A stretch of DNA of 64,000 nucleotides from Ulva prolifera (lineage: Eukaryota; Chlorophyta; Ulvophyceae; Ulvales; Ulvaceae): the NCBI GenBank assembly GCA_023078555.1, contig CM041196.1:10186985-10250984 (forward strand), written 5' to 3'. Positions 48,505 to 60,970 of this stretch are shown here, one piece after another (the stretch's first letter is position 1; every line of letters begins with the position of its first letter). Below the pieces are notes generated by a model. It was not told the origin of the DNA, made no database searches, and saw only the letters and a list, made by a program, of their open reading frames with translations. The position numbers and the translations under genes are program-made.

Positions 48505-50401
48505 CTATCGCGCCGATGGCTCGGTGGAACCCCAGGGGTCCGCGTGCCGCGTGCTGCGCTTCACGCTGTGCTGTGCTACGTTCGCCGACGGTGTTGTCAC
48601 CTCGGGCGCATCCTGAGAAGGCCTCCCACTGGGCCCCTCCTCCCCGCTTTCCCCCTCCTCTGGGTCCAGCACGTCCGCGAGCGCCTCCGCCGTCACCCTC
48701 CGTACAAACCAGACCGAATACGCCCCTGTAGCCACCGCGAGCACGCACGCCATCACTGTCACCACCGTCGAGTGGGACGCCGCGCCGTCCACCCCTGTAG
48801 CCACGGTCTCCATGGTCGCGGTCGTGTTCCCAGCCGCGCCGCCGGGGTGGAACAAATCCCCGCCGCGCGCCGCGGGGCCCCCCGACGACCACGCATGAGC
48901 CTGCAGCATCTGCAGCGCGCTGCCCGACGCGAGCCCGAGGTAGACCGCGACCACGACAAACGGGATGATCGCGACGGCGGACGCGGCGGAGTACTCCAGC
49001 AGCGAGATGCCGGTGAGGCCGAGGGCGTAGTTGAGGATGGTGAAGGGGATGCAGGGGGAGAGGCGCAGCACGAAAACGAGGCGCCAGCCCTCGCGGCGGA
49101 CGGCGGCGTCGACGGCGGGGAACTGCGGCCAGCGGGAGGTGATGAGGGTGCGGAGGGGGCGGTGGAGGAGGGAGCGGGCGAGGAGGAAGGCGAGGGTCTG
49201 GCCAAGGAGGTTAGCGGTGTACACGAGGATGATGCCCCAGTACAGCCCAAAGCACACGCCTGCATGCGGGCCATGCATGCTCAGCCTGGCGCACACGCCC
49301 GATGTGCCCTGAGCGTGAGCGCGGCATGTTGTGGTCTGACTTTCCCTTGCAGTGTGCTTCCACAAAGGGTCCGATCCGACCAACTTGATGCTGCACTGCT
49401 ATGGTGTGCTCCAGCATAGCTTTCTTCATGTGGATTTCGTGGGGCTGGTTCGCCTTGAGCTGGCTCGTGGGTCAAACAGTGCAGCATGTGCGGGGTTGCA
49501 CTGGAAACTACGGAGCCGTTGCAGCACCAGACGGCCTCGAATGGTCAATACACAGATGTACTATCAATCTGCAGCAATCGCGGAAGATGCACTGTGCGAT
49601 CGCTCGAGGTGCCGAGTCCGGGATGGGTATAGGTACAGGATGACCCTTGTGACAACCGAGCATAGCTTCAAGTAGCAGCCAGCATACACATCAAAGATAT
49701 CTAGTGCCAGAGTTGTGACACGACCTCACCGATTCATGGTGGGCATCGAGGAGTTGAGTGGAATACGCAGGCTCCAGCACTGCTGTCCGCCACGTGAAGG
49801 CATCAGTTTCATGCTGAAATGACGCAAGAACGACCGAAACATTGGCAAATTAGCATTGTGGGTGTCGCCGACCGAAGCATGGCGAATCCACAGGCGGGAG
49901 AGACAACCACCTGCCATGACAAGCCGATCATGACGCCATGATGCAACACTACAAAGGCGCGCCAGCAACACATTACGATCTTGACCGTCCAAAACACGGA
50001 GATAAATGGGGTGAATCGAGCGCACCTGCTAAGACGGCAAGGGCCGATGCTGGTAGCAACAGCAGCAAGCAGGCTGCATATCCAAGCACGAACACAACGC
50101 GGCCCTCTTGCTCATGCTGCTGCAGCCACTTCATCCATACGATCAGGTATGCATGGTCCCATGTATTGACTGCGACCAGGACGCAGAGCAAGCAGAAGAT
50201 CGCTGCAACGGCAGTGGAGGAAGGCCATTGTGCTGACGCACACTGTCGCCGTGACTGCCGAGGTTGATGAGGCGACAGTAAGGGATCGTGGTCGTTACGA
50301 ATTTCTCCGCTGGTTTTTCCTGCTGCAAGAGAAAGGACCACGGACTGAAGCTCTGGAGATGTCCGCTCCTCTGCGGTACATGCTGTCACGGGCATGGGCA
50401 A
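48505..50401 (-). CDS. VTT-domain membrane protein (TVP38/TMEM64/DedA superfamily)
   Basis: Polytopic protein of the VTT (SNARE-associated/DedA) family, whose members act as lipid scramblases or in membrane traffic. Two exons, 50401-50026 and 49259-48505, join in phase 1 to give 376 residues. Order: a soluble N-terminus of about 60 residues; TM1 (AVAAIFCLLCVLVAV); a second hydrophobic stretch (VFVLGYAACLLLLLPASALAVLAG). Then the VTT core: FGLYWGIILVYTANLLGQTLAFLLAR, the amphipathic part with WPQFPAVDAAVRREGWRLVFVLRLSPCIPF, NYALGLTGISLLEYSAAS, and IIPFVVVAVYLG. A last helix (VVTVMACVLAVATGAY) precedes an acidic Glu/Gly/Ser-rich tail. The RLSP-IPF-NY-GLT pattern is the family signature. Location (Golgi, ER or plastid) cannot be read from the sequence. 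Confidence 0.9.
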
Positions 50402-51962
50402 CGATTCGACGTCAACAAACTGTCTAACAAGGCGCTCATGGTGGAATCATGTCGCTTCCCTTCTCAACGCTGGCACTACCTCCGATCGTGGCGGGTCCCA
50501 CGATGCGTCACCGCAACAACCAAAACTGGTCATCTTGCACGGTATTGCCCTTGTATAGCCAGATTTCACAGCACATGTCCTGCATGGGTCATAGCACCAT
50601 GTGCGGCCGCTTGCCGTGTGCTCCGAGGCCCATGAGCCTGCAGAGTATATCCGTGCGTGCTACGTGGTGACAGCGCATGTGCAAGACGCGTCCTGTCAAC
50701 CACTCGAAGCCTGACCCCAGTCCTCCGTTCCAGCAACGCACACGATCAAGCGATGCTTACGGGCTCCGGCTGTAAGTTTACGCCTCCGAGCATGGCGCTG
50801 TGCACCAGCAACCTTAATAACACTTCGTCCCTGGCCCATGGCCCAGAACTATACACTTTATTCACCACATACACTGACATGCTCTTATCCTGCCATTTCT
50901 AATTGCATTGGGGCTACATCTGTGTTTGCTGTGCTGGTGCTGATTCAACTCCGTCTTCGCGCTGTCGTTCCTGCACGATGCCCAAGGCACAGGGCTGCCT
51001 GGGAGCCACGACATACTACGCGACACATTGCCTGAGTTCCGACCTCGACCATCCAAATCCATCTGAAGCTATGTGTCACCGATCCACCATGATCCAGCTA
51101 TTTGATGAAGTCTTCTTCCTTGACTGCCTGCCGATGGGACATCCCTTGCCACTCACCCGGCATCTTAGCCAAGGAAGAGCTCGGACACAGCCAAGTACAA
51201 ATATATGAAGAGTTTGGTGATTGCTTTGCACAGAGATATGCATGAATGCACCCGTGGGATCAGGAACGTTTGGCAGCCCGCATGCCTGCTCCACAGTGCC
51301 CAGAGGTCTCCCGCCGAGCAAACCAGGCTTCCCAGGCAGTGTGCGGGCCTGTTACAAATGCTACATGTGAAGTCTTCTGCTGCTGCAGATACCGGCTTGC
51401 ATGACAGCCTGCATGATCACAGAGCGTCAGTGCGGCCGCGTGCGAAACCGCTTTTGAAAGCAGCTGCTGCTTGTGTCCATTTGAGAGGCCGCCTGTTTCA
51501 AAGAGGCTATATTGCACGGAAGGCGTTGTATCTCGTCTGGTGGTTCATGTGCTTCATCTGGGGGTTCATTGGAAGTTCACCAGGGGCCTCAGGCTGACTC
51601 GGTTTGACTCTGATGGGGGTTTGCATGAGCGTGCCCCACTCCTGCACACACTCCTCTGCTCAGACAGCTGTGGACCCTGATGTGTGTATAGTGAAGTACG
51701 TCAGGACATACTGAGCGAAATCCTCAACAGGGACGTCCAGTGTCGGGAAAGCGGGGCAGGCCGACGGGATGGAGCAGTGACCCTCCTCAGGTCTCAGGCC
51801 TGGCAGATTGCTGAAAACTCGGGATGTTCTCCCTGAATTTGTTGCAAGGACGGAGCCGGAGAGGCAGCCGGCACTGCAGGGCGCACCGCGGGACCCTTCC
51901 AGCCACTCACGAACACCACTCGCGGCACGCCAAGCCACGACCGCAGCCGACACCCAAGCATA

Positions 51963-51990
51963 CCCCCCCCCCCCCCCCCCCCCCCCCCCC
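51963..51990 (+). repeat. poly-C run (28 nt), intergenic
   Basis: Uninterrupted C28, the only one of the five long C runs that is not in a recognised intron. Confidence 0.95.
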
Positions 51991-52186
51991 AGTACACACC
52001 AAGCGAACCGCCCTCCCAAGTACACGACCCGTATGCTCAATGCATCAGTGCTGAACCACCCCCAAGCACACAACCCCGTCTGGGCCTTGGGGTCTGTGCG
52101 CGTGTGTGCTGGTGTGTGGGTGTGTGCTTGGCGGTCTGCGGATCTGTGTCGCTTGCTGCGCCGGTGATGGGTGAGATGTGCGTGGG

Positions 52187-52256
52187 TGTCTTGCTTCGTC
52201 TGCTTGCTACTTTCGCGGTGCTGCCTGCCTTGCTGCCTTTGTCCTTGTGACACAAC
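52187..52256 (-). repeat. Dispersed repeat, copy A
   Basis: Reverse-oriented copy of a segment also found at 53427-53490 (about 52 of 57 bases alike) and, more diverged, at 52722-52785. The core contains tttcgcggtgctgcc and ctttgtccttgt. The differences between copies change amino acids in the only shared frame, so it is probably not coding. Confidence 0.7.
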
Positions 52257-52721
52257 CCCGTCTGCTTCACTTTGACATAACCCCGCCTGATCATGGGTAT
52301 CACGTGAGGGGTACCCCTGCACTGCCAACAGGCAATCTGGCAGGCGGCGACCGGCCTGCAGCCACCATATGGCCGCCTGCGTGGGCTGCGCACATGCGTG
52401 GGCTGCAGGGAGCTCAACAGATGACCTGCACTGAGTTCCCGCCAATCTGCAGACACGACCAGAGCACAATGACTCGTGCTGTGTATTGCAATTGGAGGAC
52501 CACCTGCAGCACAGGCCTGTGTTCAGCAGTAGAAGCCAGAGATGATACAGAGGCGGCAGACGCAGCAGAAGCCTTTGTGTCTGGGCCCTGACCAATGTCC
52601 GACCGAGAACTTAACTTTTGGACCACAATTCAGTAGTTCGAGCCTCAGGAGCTCGGAGTCAAGATCCATGGGGGGGCCCACCTTCAAGGCTGTTTATCAC
52701 ACACACCTCGATGCGATTCCC

Positions 52722-52785
52722 CAGGTTGTTGCTCGCGGTGCTACCTGCATTGCTTGCTTTGTCCGTGCAATTGTTACACGCACCT
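52722..52785 (-). repeat. Dispersed repeat, copy C (diverged)
   Basis: Same family as the copies at 52187 and 53427, recognisable by gcggtgctacctgc and gctttgtcc in the same order and spacing. Confidence 0.55.
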
Positions 52786-53426
52786 CCTGCGACTGTGGCT
52801 TGGGGGTGCAGTGACCCGGGGTGGTGGTTGGGTTGTTGAGCTGCTGGCTGGTTCCGCAATGCCCGCCTCACCGTCTTCATCCTTGAAACACACACTTCTG
52901 CTTGCCTCTGACGTCCTTGTAACACACCTTCTGCTTGCATGGAGCTGGTGACATGATGCATGACTGAGAACTCAGTCACTGGCACACTAGGTGTGTCTCA
53001 GGTCTATCACCTCATCACTTCGGGGCAGTCTATGTAATGTCTTGTTTCACAGCATCACATGGTGGAGCCTGTGTGTACTAATCATGATTGCAGAATGTGG
53101 CCACAAGTGGGTCAAGGGCATGGAGGGAGAGGGTCAACTCATGCTGTTTGATTTTTTTTGGCAGATGCATTCTACAGGTAGATTTGGTGACACATCTGAC
53201 TGCCACAATTTCGCAAGCCGAGATGCAGACATAATTCCTCGACGTAAGCAGAGGTGGCCCCCCAGAGCCACCACGTGCGGGTTTCAAGGCTGATCAAGCA
53301 TTGCATGGTTCAGACATGCAACTGCCCAGAGTTGCATTGAAACGTTTTGACATATATATGAAACATATGAAACCACAAACCTTCATACAAGAAACGCGTT
53401 TCAATGCAACTCTGCAACTGCCAGAC

Positions 53427-53490
53427 AGCGTGATGTGTTACAAGGACAAAGGCAGCAAGTCGGGCAGCACCGCGAAAGGAGCAAGCAGAC
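53427..53490 (+). repeat. Dispersed repeat, copy B, flanked by a short direct repeat
   Basis: Forward-oriented copy of the family. It is bracketed by two copies of gactgccagacagcgtgatg-like sequence (about 53407 and 53490), which could be a target duplication or part of the unit. Confidence 0.65.
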
Positions 53491-54300
53491 GACTGCCAGA
53501 CAGCGTGATGTGCATCAATCTTGAAGGCAACAACGTAATCAATAGGAAAAGCACCAGTTGCAGAGAGGCCACCCCTTCTGGAGAGGTCCACATGTGCACC
53601 CACCGATCAGACAGACAGACGGCGGCGGCAGCAACAGCAACAGTGACGGGGCTAACTGACGCAGACTTCTGCTGACTCTGAAGACACTCGGGCTGGGTGG
53701 TGGGCAGCCTCAATCGAGATCTTGATAGGCTGTGAGTGCAAAGACGCTCAGAGCCTATCTCAGACTTGATCTCAGAGTCTAGCCGTAAAAGATAGTATCT
53801 CTTAGAGATAGAGGTATGAAGGGATAGCAGAGATAGCTCAACATCAAGCTAGGCCTGAGCCTCCAAAATATTACATACTCACTTTCGAATGCTGAATGTA
53901 CAATGCATGCATCAGATGAGCACATATTGGTAGTGGCTACACGGGTACAATTGATTGTCTGAAACTGCACGTACAGTCTGAAAGCCATCTGGTCTGACAG
54001 ACAGTATGTGTGGCAGCTGCAGGAGCTACAGAGAGCCCGGTCAGCACTATGTGTCATTCACCAGCATAGTTCAGCCGTGTGCCAGGTCAGTGGTATGGCG
54101 GCCGGGTATACCTCTGGAGTGCACCATGCATCTGCATTGCCACAACAGCTGGGTCCTCTGAGATACGGCTGCCCAGCCCTCCCGGTCCTCTCGTACAACC
54201 ACTCGTACAACCACCTGCACAGCACCGATGCAGGCGCTGCCTTCACTGCCTCTCTTGCCTCACTCTGGAGGCCCCAGCCAGTCAAATCGCATGTGGGGGC

Positions 54301-54432
54301 CTATGTAGGGGCTGTAGGGGGTCTATGTAGGGGCTACAGGGGGCCTATGTAGAGGCTATAGGGGGTCTGTGTAGGGGCTGTAGGGGGCCTATGTAGGGGC
54401 TACAGGGGGCCTATGTAGGGGCTATAGGGGGC
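54301..54432. repeat. 22-nt minisatellite, six copies
   Basis: Six 22-nt units of the form ctatgtaggggctacagggggc start at 54301, 54323, 54345, 54367, 54389 and 54411, with few substitutions. Each unit is two 11-nt halves of the type ctatNtagggg, with G4-G5 runs every 11 nt. Confidence 0.95.
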
Positions 54433-55209
54433 CTATAGTAGCTAGGATCATCAGCTGCTGGTGTTCCGCTTCGGGTAACGCCAGATACGCCTCCAGATAC
54501 ATACATCGCCATGGCGACAGTGTATCCGTCGCCATCTATGGCCATATCACTGGATTGCCACACCATCGGCTCGGTCAGCCGGTCAACATGGTTGCCAGAC
54601 AAGCAAGGAGCTGCGGATGATCATAAGCCTTGCATATGAATGGACCCTACACACACCACACGGAGCAGCAGCTACATTGCCCACAGACACTGCACACATC
54701 CTCAGGCTATGCCACACTTCAAGTTGCACACCCAGGTGCGCCATGAGGGAATGCCCTCAGCCACCAGGCCTCCTCTTGTGGCAATCCAATAATATGGCCG
54801 CTATGCCACTGATTTGCTGCACCTCTAGATCTGCAGGGCCACAGGCAGTTGGAGTTGTCTTGGGCTGGCATCGATCTCAATGCATGAGCTCTCTGAGTGT
54901 CTAGGGCAAGCATGCATGGCCATGGTCTCCTGGCAGGCTTCTGAAGACCTAGGGGTTTTGGACCCTGAACGAACCAGCAGGGTGCAGCTGATTGAGCAGT
55001 GGAACAAACCAATCTTGCTGGGCTGTAACTGGAGACTGAAGTTGTCCTTCTGCCAATCTCCGACCCTGACATTGATCTCGCGATCCGACCGTGCCATTGA
55101 CAGCACATTCACAGCATGGCAAGTGGAGGCACAATTCAGGCGCAGCGCTGTGCCGACAGCCATCGGTGATCATGCTGTTGGCATCAACCAGTGCACTGCT
55201 GGCAGCAGT

Positions 55210-55378
55210 GATACAGCCTTGGAGTTTTGTCCATGCGTGATGCAGCCCTGGAGTTTTGTCCATGCGTGATGCAGCCCTGGAGTTTTGTCCATGCGTGATG
55301 CAGCCCTGGAGTTTTGTCCATGCGTGATGCAGCCCTGGAGTTTTGTCCATGCGTGATGCAGCCCTGGAGTTTTGTCCA
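55210..55378. repeat. 29-nt minisatellite, about 5.5 copies
   Basis: Units of 29 nt (ggagttttgtccatgcgtga...) begin at 55221, 55250, 55279, 55308, 55337 and 55366, the last one partial. They are virtually identical, suggesting recent expansion. Confidence 0.95.
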
Positions 55379-58300
55379 GCAGCATTGTACAGCACGTGCT
55401 GTATACACGCATGCATGGGTGCTGCACATACACGGCTGTGCCAGCCTCTGAGTTCAGCCAAAGCTTGCAGCCCCCTACCGCCCACTGCCAACATAACAAT
55501 AACAACACCGGGGCCCGTTCGCCCCCCATGGCCCCCCATGGCCTGCAGGGCCGGGGTCTCATTGGCCCCCAACGGGGGCCGGGCGGCCGCAGCAGCAGCT
55601 GCCATGGCTGCAGTGCCCCAACATCATGATGTCAACGGCAATACAGAAGACTGTATCAACAACGGATATCCAATATATAGTGGCGGCAGCAGGCCATGGC
55701 GTAGGTAGCCTGGTAGCCCAGTGCTCACATGCATGTGCGCGCGCACGCCATGTTGCGACGTCAGCACGGTAAACTCAAACTCGAGAGCTCTGAATCTGAC
55801 ACACTCGTACCGACGTCCAGGTCTCTTCAGAGGCTCGAGGATCGATCCGCGCTTGCACGTGTCTGGAGGCGGAAGCGTTGTCTCCGCAGAAGAGCACACG
55901 ACCCAGGCAATGAGCTGAGAACGATGTAACGTGTTCCGGAAGAGCGAGCGGGAGAGGGCAAATACCAGAAAAGAATCTCATCCGAATCAACAGCCAAACA
56001 CACACGGCCGGCCAGTGTCGCCACACTACAACCGCGATATAACGTAATGACGGCTATAGGATTTGTTGTGTATATTGGCTGGATGAGCCGCCCGCAGAGG
56101 CATCTGCCGTCGTGCGCAAGCGATCGACTGCACGAAGCGGCCGCGGGGGCTACATATCTGAGATGGCTAGAACATTAGGAGCATGATGTCGAGCCGTGTG
56201 CACATCGCACGGCGGCGCGGTGTCGCGGGGTCGCGCACCGCGTCTGCAGGGAGAATGCGGCGGAGAGGTTACGCCGCGGCTTTGTCAACATGCACGCAAC
56301 ATGCACGTAGTCACCGTGGTGACCACGGCTGTGCGGCGGACAGCTCGGCATATGCATTCGAAGGGCCACACTTTGCACGCATGCATGAAGGGCGCAGGTG
56401 AGATCGTTCGTGCAGTCTCACGGCGCTGCGGCAGCGTGACTAGCACAGCGCTGTGTGTACGGAAGCTGTTTTGCGAGGAATCTGTGTGCTGTGGTTGTTT
56501 AGGGCCGGCCCGTCCATTTTGGTAAGACGTAAGTCGGATGGGCTGAATTGTTCATGATCACGGGCAGCTGGGCGTCCAGCTGACCATTCCTGGCATTCGA
56601 ATTCACTACGCAGTCCAGGCTGGAGCAGAGCCCTTAGGTCTCCCGCGCACACAACTTGTTCCGGTTTTGTCCTTGTAACACACAACGTACAGTCGACGTC
56701 ATGTGCATACATTGCGCGAAGCCTACGAAGGCCTAACCATGCATGATCAAGGCGATGGATCAAACGGAATTATAATATTTTCCGCGGAACAACAACTGTA
56801 TCGATGAGATACGGTGCCAATCCCAGCTGCAGGCCCTATATGCGCGCATGCATGAGGCCATGCACCACCCGGCTAGGACCACACTAGGACCATGATGATT
56901 TATGCATACTAAAATGTTAACAATACCAAGAGCCAGCTGGAAAGCTCAACGACACGTTTCACGAATGCCTTGATCAGTGCCGAAGGGATTGCTGGCTGTA
57001 AAGCGCAGTATTTCGAAGCAAAGTCTGCTGAGCGCCCTGAACATGCGCATGCATGGTTCGCATTCGAATTCGTCTCGTCGCAACGACAAGCGAGTTTGAT
57101 CCACAGTCGCTCTCCTCGCGTCAGCACCATGCATCATGCCGCACGCCAAAACTGAATCGAAGGCCCCTCAGCGCAATGTTACTTAGAAAGACGCGAGATC
57201 AGCTACAGCTGCTTTCACAGAAACGACAATTGTCTAAGTCGAATTCCGGTGGTGCACAAGGGATTTGGCGCACAACAAATGGGCGATCAGGCAGCATGCA
57301 GAGCGAGATGAAAGCTGAACTTGAGGGATGGCGGGTTTTGGAGATGCGAGGCGATATAAATCACGATTGATAGGCTGTGAAACACATATGCTGGTGGATT
57401 TGGCAGAGGCTGCACATGGCAGCATCGACATTGCTGCAGGTCCACAACGCTGTTTAATTGTCAAATGAGTACAGTGGGTGCAGCGGTGGTAGCCCTGGGT
57501 GTTATGCGGTTTCATTCTGAGGCTGAAAATGCATTTTTGGACCTCACTCGAGGCACAAACAGCCACAACATGCCTCAACACCATTGCACCAGTCTTTCAC
57601 AGTTGCAACTCAACCGTTTTGGCTGCGGATTTCAGGGGCTAGGTGGCCTCATAACTTACAAACCATCTATATACACTCCCTTGAAGTCGGCCTTCGGAGA
57701 GCCAATGTGAATCAGACCAACAGACGATGCATCGCAATGCATTGCAATGGCGTGCGCAGGCATACATGCTGCGGCAGCGGTATCGAGGCGCCGACCGGAG
57801 CACGCTAATGCTTCTGCACTCACAGTCAACACGTCTGTCCCTGACCCTGTCGATATTTTAAAGCCTGTATATGTTTGGGCATGTGGAAGCAGACTGGATC
57901 TGCGCCGGCGCCGTATCTCGAGATACATGCTGTTTCCGCGGAAATAGCATGTACGATTGCTGAAGTTTGGCGATCTACCGGCACAAAACTAACAGCGGCA
58001 CCACATTTCGGGAGATCGAAGGAGAGGCTGTGGTTGAAGGACGTAGATACCCATGGCCATCGGGCCAACAAACATGTACACAACAAAACGTCACGGCAAT
58101 TGTTAGCATCTCGATCGATGCGGAGCTCAAGCATCGGTGCAATATTCCTGGACTTGATTCCTCTCGCTGATCGGGCCAGCTGCAGGATCGATTGAGCTAC
58201 GGTTGATAATCAACGTTCAGTCAACAGCATCTCGAGATATGCATCGGTACCAGGTCCGGCCCGGCCAGGTGGGCGGACTGGATCGGCTGCGCGGTGGTAC

Positions 58301-60970
58301 CGCTGCGCGCGGTTTACATTTTCGTACCTAACCATGGCAGCGCATGCATGCGCTGAACCAAGTGGGCATGTAAGGCCTTGCGTACTCTCGTCCAAGTGTC
58401 AACATGTAAAAACACAGCCCACGCAAACCTCAAATTGAAACCCTCACACATCTGTTCATGCGTCCCAAGCAACGCCTAGTGTGCATTTATGCATTTACGC
58501 TAGGCATGCGGCGGCTGGAAGAATTAAGTGTAGTAATATTTGTCTACGGGTAAGTGCATGAGCCAATACCGCAGTGACGGCTGCATCCAAAGCACGTGCA
58601 GCAATGGTCACGATCGCCGCCCGAGGGCCTGGGAAGTGTTTTCACTCCCTCCTCTCGTCATATTTGAGTGACTGTCCGCGGCAGAGATGATGACTAGCAC
58701 CCGCAATTCACTGTTCGATCCATCGAGTGCCCAGTGCATGTGCGCGGAAGCGTGAGCTGCGGCGTACACGCCTTGCATGCACATGCGGTGCGACAGCACC
58801 AGCCGCACGTCGTGGCTACTGGCCCCATGCACTATTACCGCATCGCGCAAAAGAGGTCATGATGCCTCGTCTGCCGCTCTGCCTTCATATGCTCTAGGCT
58901 TGGGAACTGACTCCACTCTCGTCGCCATACTCCTCCGCACAGCCGCGTTTGTTTGTCCGACCTTGTGTCGTCGAAGCAGAGTTTACACCGAGGTGAGGCC
59001 CTTCGCCCTGAGCAGCTCAAACTGTGCCACATCTCTCCAGATATAGCCACAAATCGTTTTGAAAGGCGTTCAAGGCCTTCCTTAGCGGGGATTCCAAGAG
59101 GCAAGGCCTTTCTCCGGGCCTCGCGGCAATGCCAATTTCGCAGGCCTGCAGTAAATCGCAAGACAGGCCAGCCGCTGTAGCAGTCGCAGCGTGACGGAAA
59201 GCAATATACTGCAGTTGCTATGGAGTGTTTTAGCAGCATGCGGCAGCTGTTGCAGCTTCGCAGGCCTGCTTCAGCCCTGTACTGCGCACTTGCTGGACGC
59301 GGGCGTCAACTAGCATAATGCCGTCAGCCGGGTATCCATGCACTGCGCTTGAATTCCAGACCCACCACGCTCCAGTGATTCTCCACGAGGCCCTAGTAGA
59401 GCTTTGCGACGTCCAGCTGCATTCGTCGACGACAGACCGCACGCCGGCTCTCTCTGGTTGCGCAGCTCTCAGGGCCACTGCAAGTCTAGCGACTGCGTAT
59501 TAGTACTGCATCATCACCAGAGACGATGCCGACATGCGTGCGGGGCTGCTTTTCCGCTGCGCACTGCACAGCCGCGGTGTCTCGCCGTTGCCATCACACT
59601 GCTGTGCACCAGCTACAGTGCGTGTTACCCCAGGCTGTTTGCTCGGCGGCTCCTGTGCTGTGCTTCATGTCACCTCGATGCATCGCGTGTGAATGCGTCT
59701 CGCTCAGAGGTAGAGCTCATGCTGCGTAATGCCTGCGTCGCTGGGCTGGGGTGCTGCACCTGCTCCTAGGTTCACAAGGCATGAGTACGTGCCTGCTGTC
59801 TAAGCGTTCCCTTTGTTTCCCGTCGCTTGCTGCAGTCGTTGTGGCGAAAATATGTGATTTTCCCCACGTTGGTTCGAGTTTGCCTGCCTTTGTCCGCATA
59901 AGTGCCCGGGGCGGTGCGGAGGCTCGTACACACTTAGTCATTCCGTCGCTTTGGAGCCATCCATGCAGCGCTCGTGATGCCTGCGCCCACGCGGTGGCAA
60001 TGCCACCAGTCGCACACGCATGGCTTTAGACGAAGAGGTTTTCGCCTGCTCTCATGAGACCTCTCGCAGCGACAGTGTAATACATGAACACTTGCGTCTA
60101 GACGCACAGACAGCCCGCAGGGCTTAACCACACGGCTGATCGTACGTCGATAGGCCCAGCAGTCGTCGACGCCGCGAACCATGTAAAAAAAACGTCTGCA
60201 AATTCACACTGCAACGAACGATTTGTCGATAGCTGCTTGTCTGGATTCACTTTGTGCCAAACAGCGCGAACCTGGTCGACATGTCCATACAGCTCCACCA
60301 GCCTGTCGCGCAGTTGCTTCAGACAATTCCTGTCTCATCAAGTCGTGTTGGTCAAGTGGGATTAATATGAACCACACCACACAGGTTACCGCCTCTGACG
60401 TCCCGGTCAGCCGATCGTGTCTCGTCACCGCAGCATACCGCCTCAGCTGGACCACATCCCGTCTCAGCCTCCCCGCTCACCGTCACCCGTCATCGTCACC
60501 TGATGGCCTCGATTCACACATCAGCATCATTCTTTGTCAATCACACGGCTCACTCACCCCCGTACCACCAACGTGTAAGCACTCCGTGGTTAGCCCGCGT
60601 CATCGCAGATCCTCACCGATCTGCCTTTGTTTCTGATCCACTTCTGCTGCTGGCAGCAGCAAGGCCGTGGCCTTGTCCAGCACATCCTATCTCGAGATAC
60701 TGCCTCGGAAGCTTTTGCTGAGACAACATGACAGCATTCTCTGCACACACAGCACCAGTCACACACAACAGCTCACCACTTGCCCACAGCCCTGTTGTAG
60801 CATGTGGCACAGCAACAGTACATGTGGTACAGTATCAGTACACTTCACATGGGTCGAACAACCACAGCCTCTACAACATGCACAGTGCTTTGCCACAGCA
60901 CCTCTGGAAGCCTGTGTGACTGCTGTGCTGGAATGCAGGGCGCCGCCGTATTGGAAGATTGCCATCCAGG

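Larger units (their letters stand above)
50402..60970. other. Ten-kilobase region without a supported gene, rich in repeats
   Basis: No frame here shows family character, consistent codon bias or splice-consistent exons. It contains a C28 run (51963), three related copies of a 60-nt dispersed repeat (52187, 52722, 53427), a 22-nt minisatellite (54301), a 29-nt minisatellite (55210), and at least three TATCTCGAGATA-like palindromes (57909, 58229, 60688). A weak frame at 57179-57370 (MLLRKTRDQLQLLSQKRQ) was not called. Small non-coding or fast-evolving genes could be missed here. Confidence 0.5.

Noticed and set aside
51660-52595. Minus-strand frame of about 311 codons
   Set aside because: It runs through the poly-C tract (as poly-Gly) and the dispersed repeats, with no conserved character.
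55210-55378. Repeat protein (minus-strand reading gives MDKTPGLHHA units)
   Set aside because: Units are near-identical at DNA level, no flanking protein context exists, and 29 is not a multiple of three, so the frame shifts every copy.
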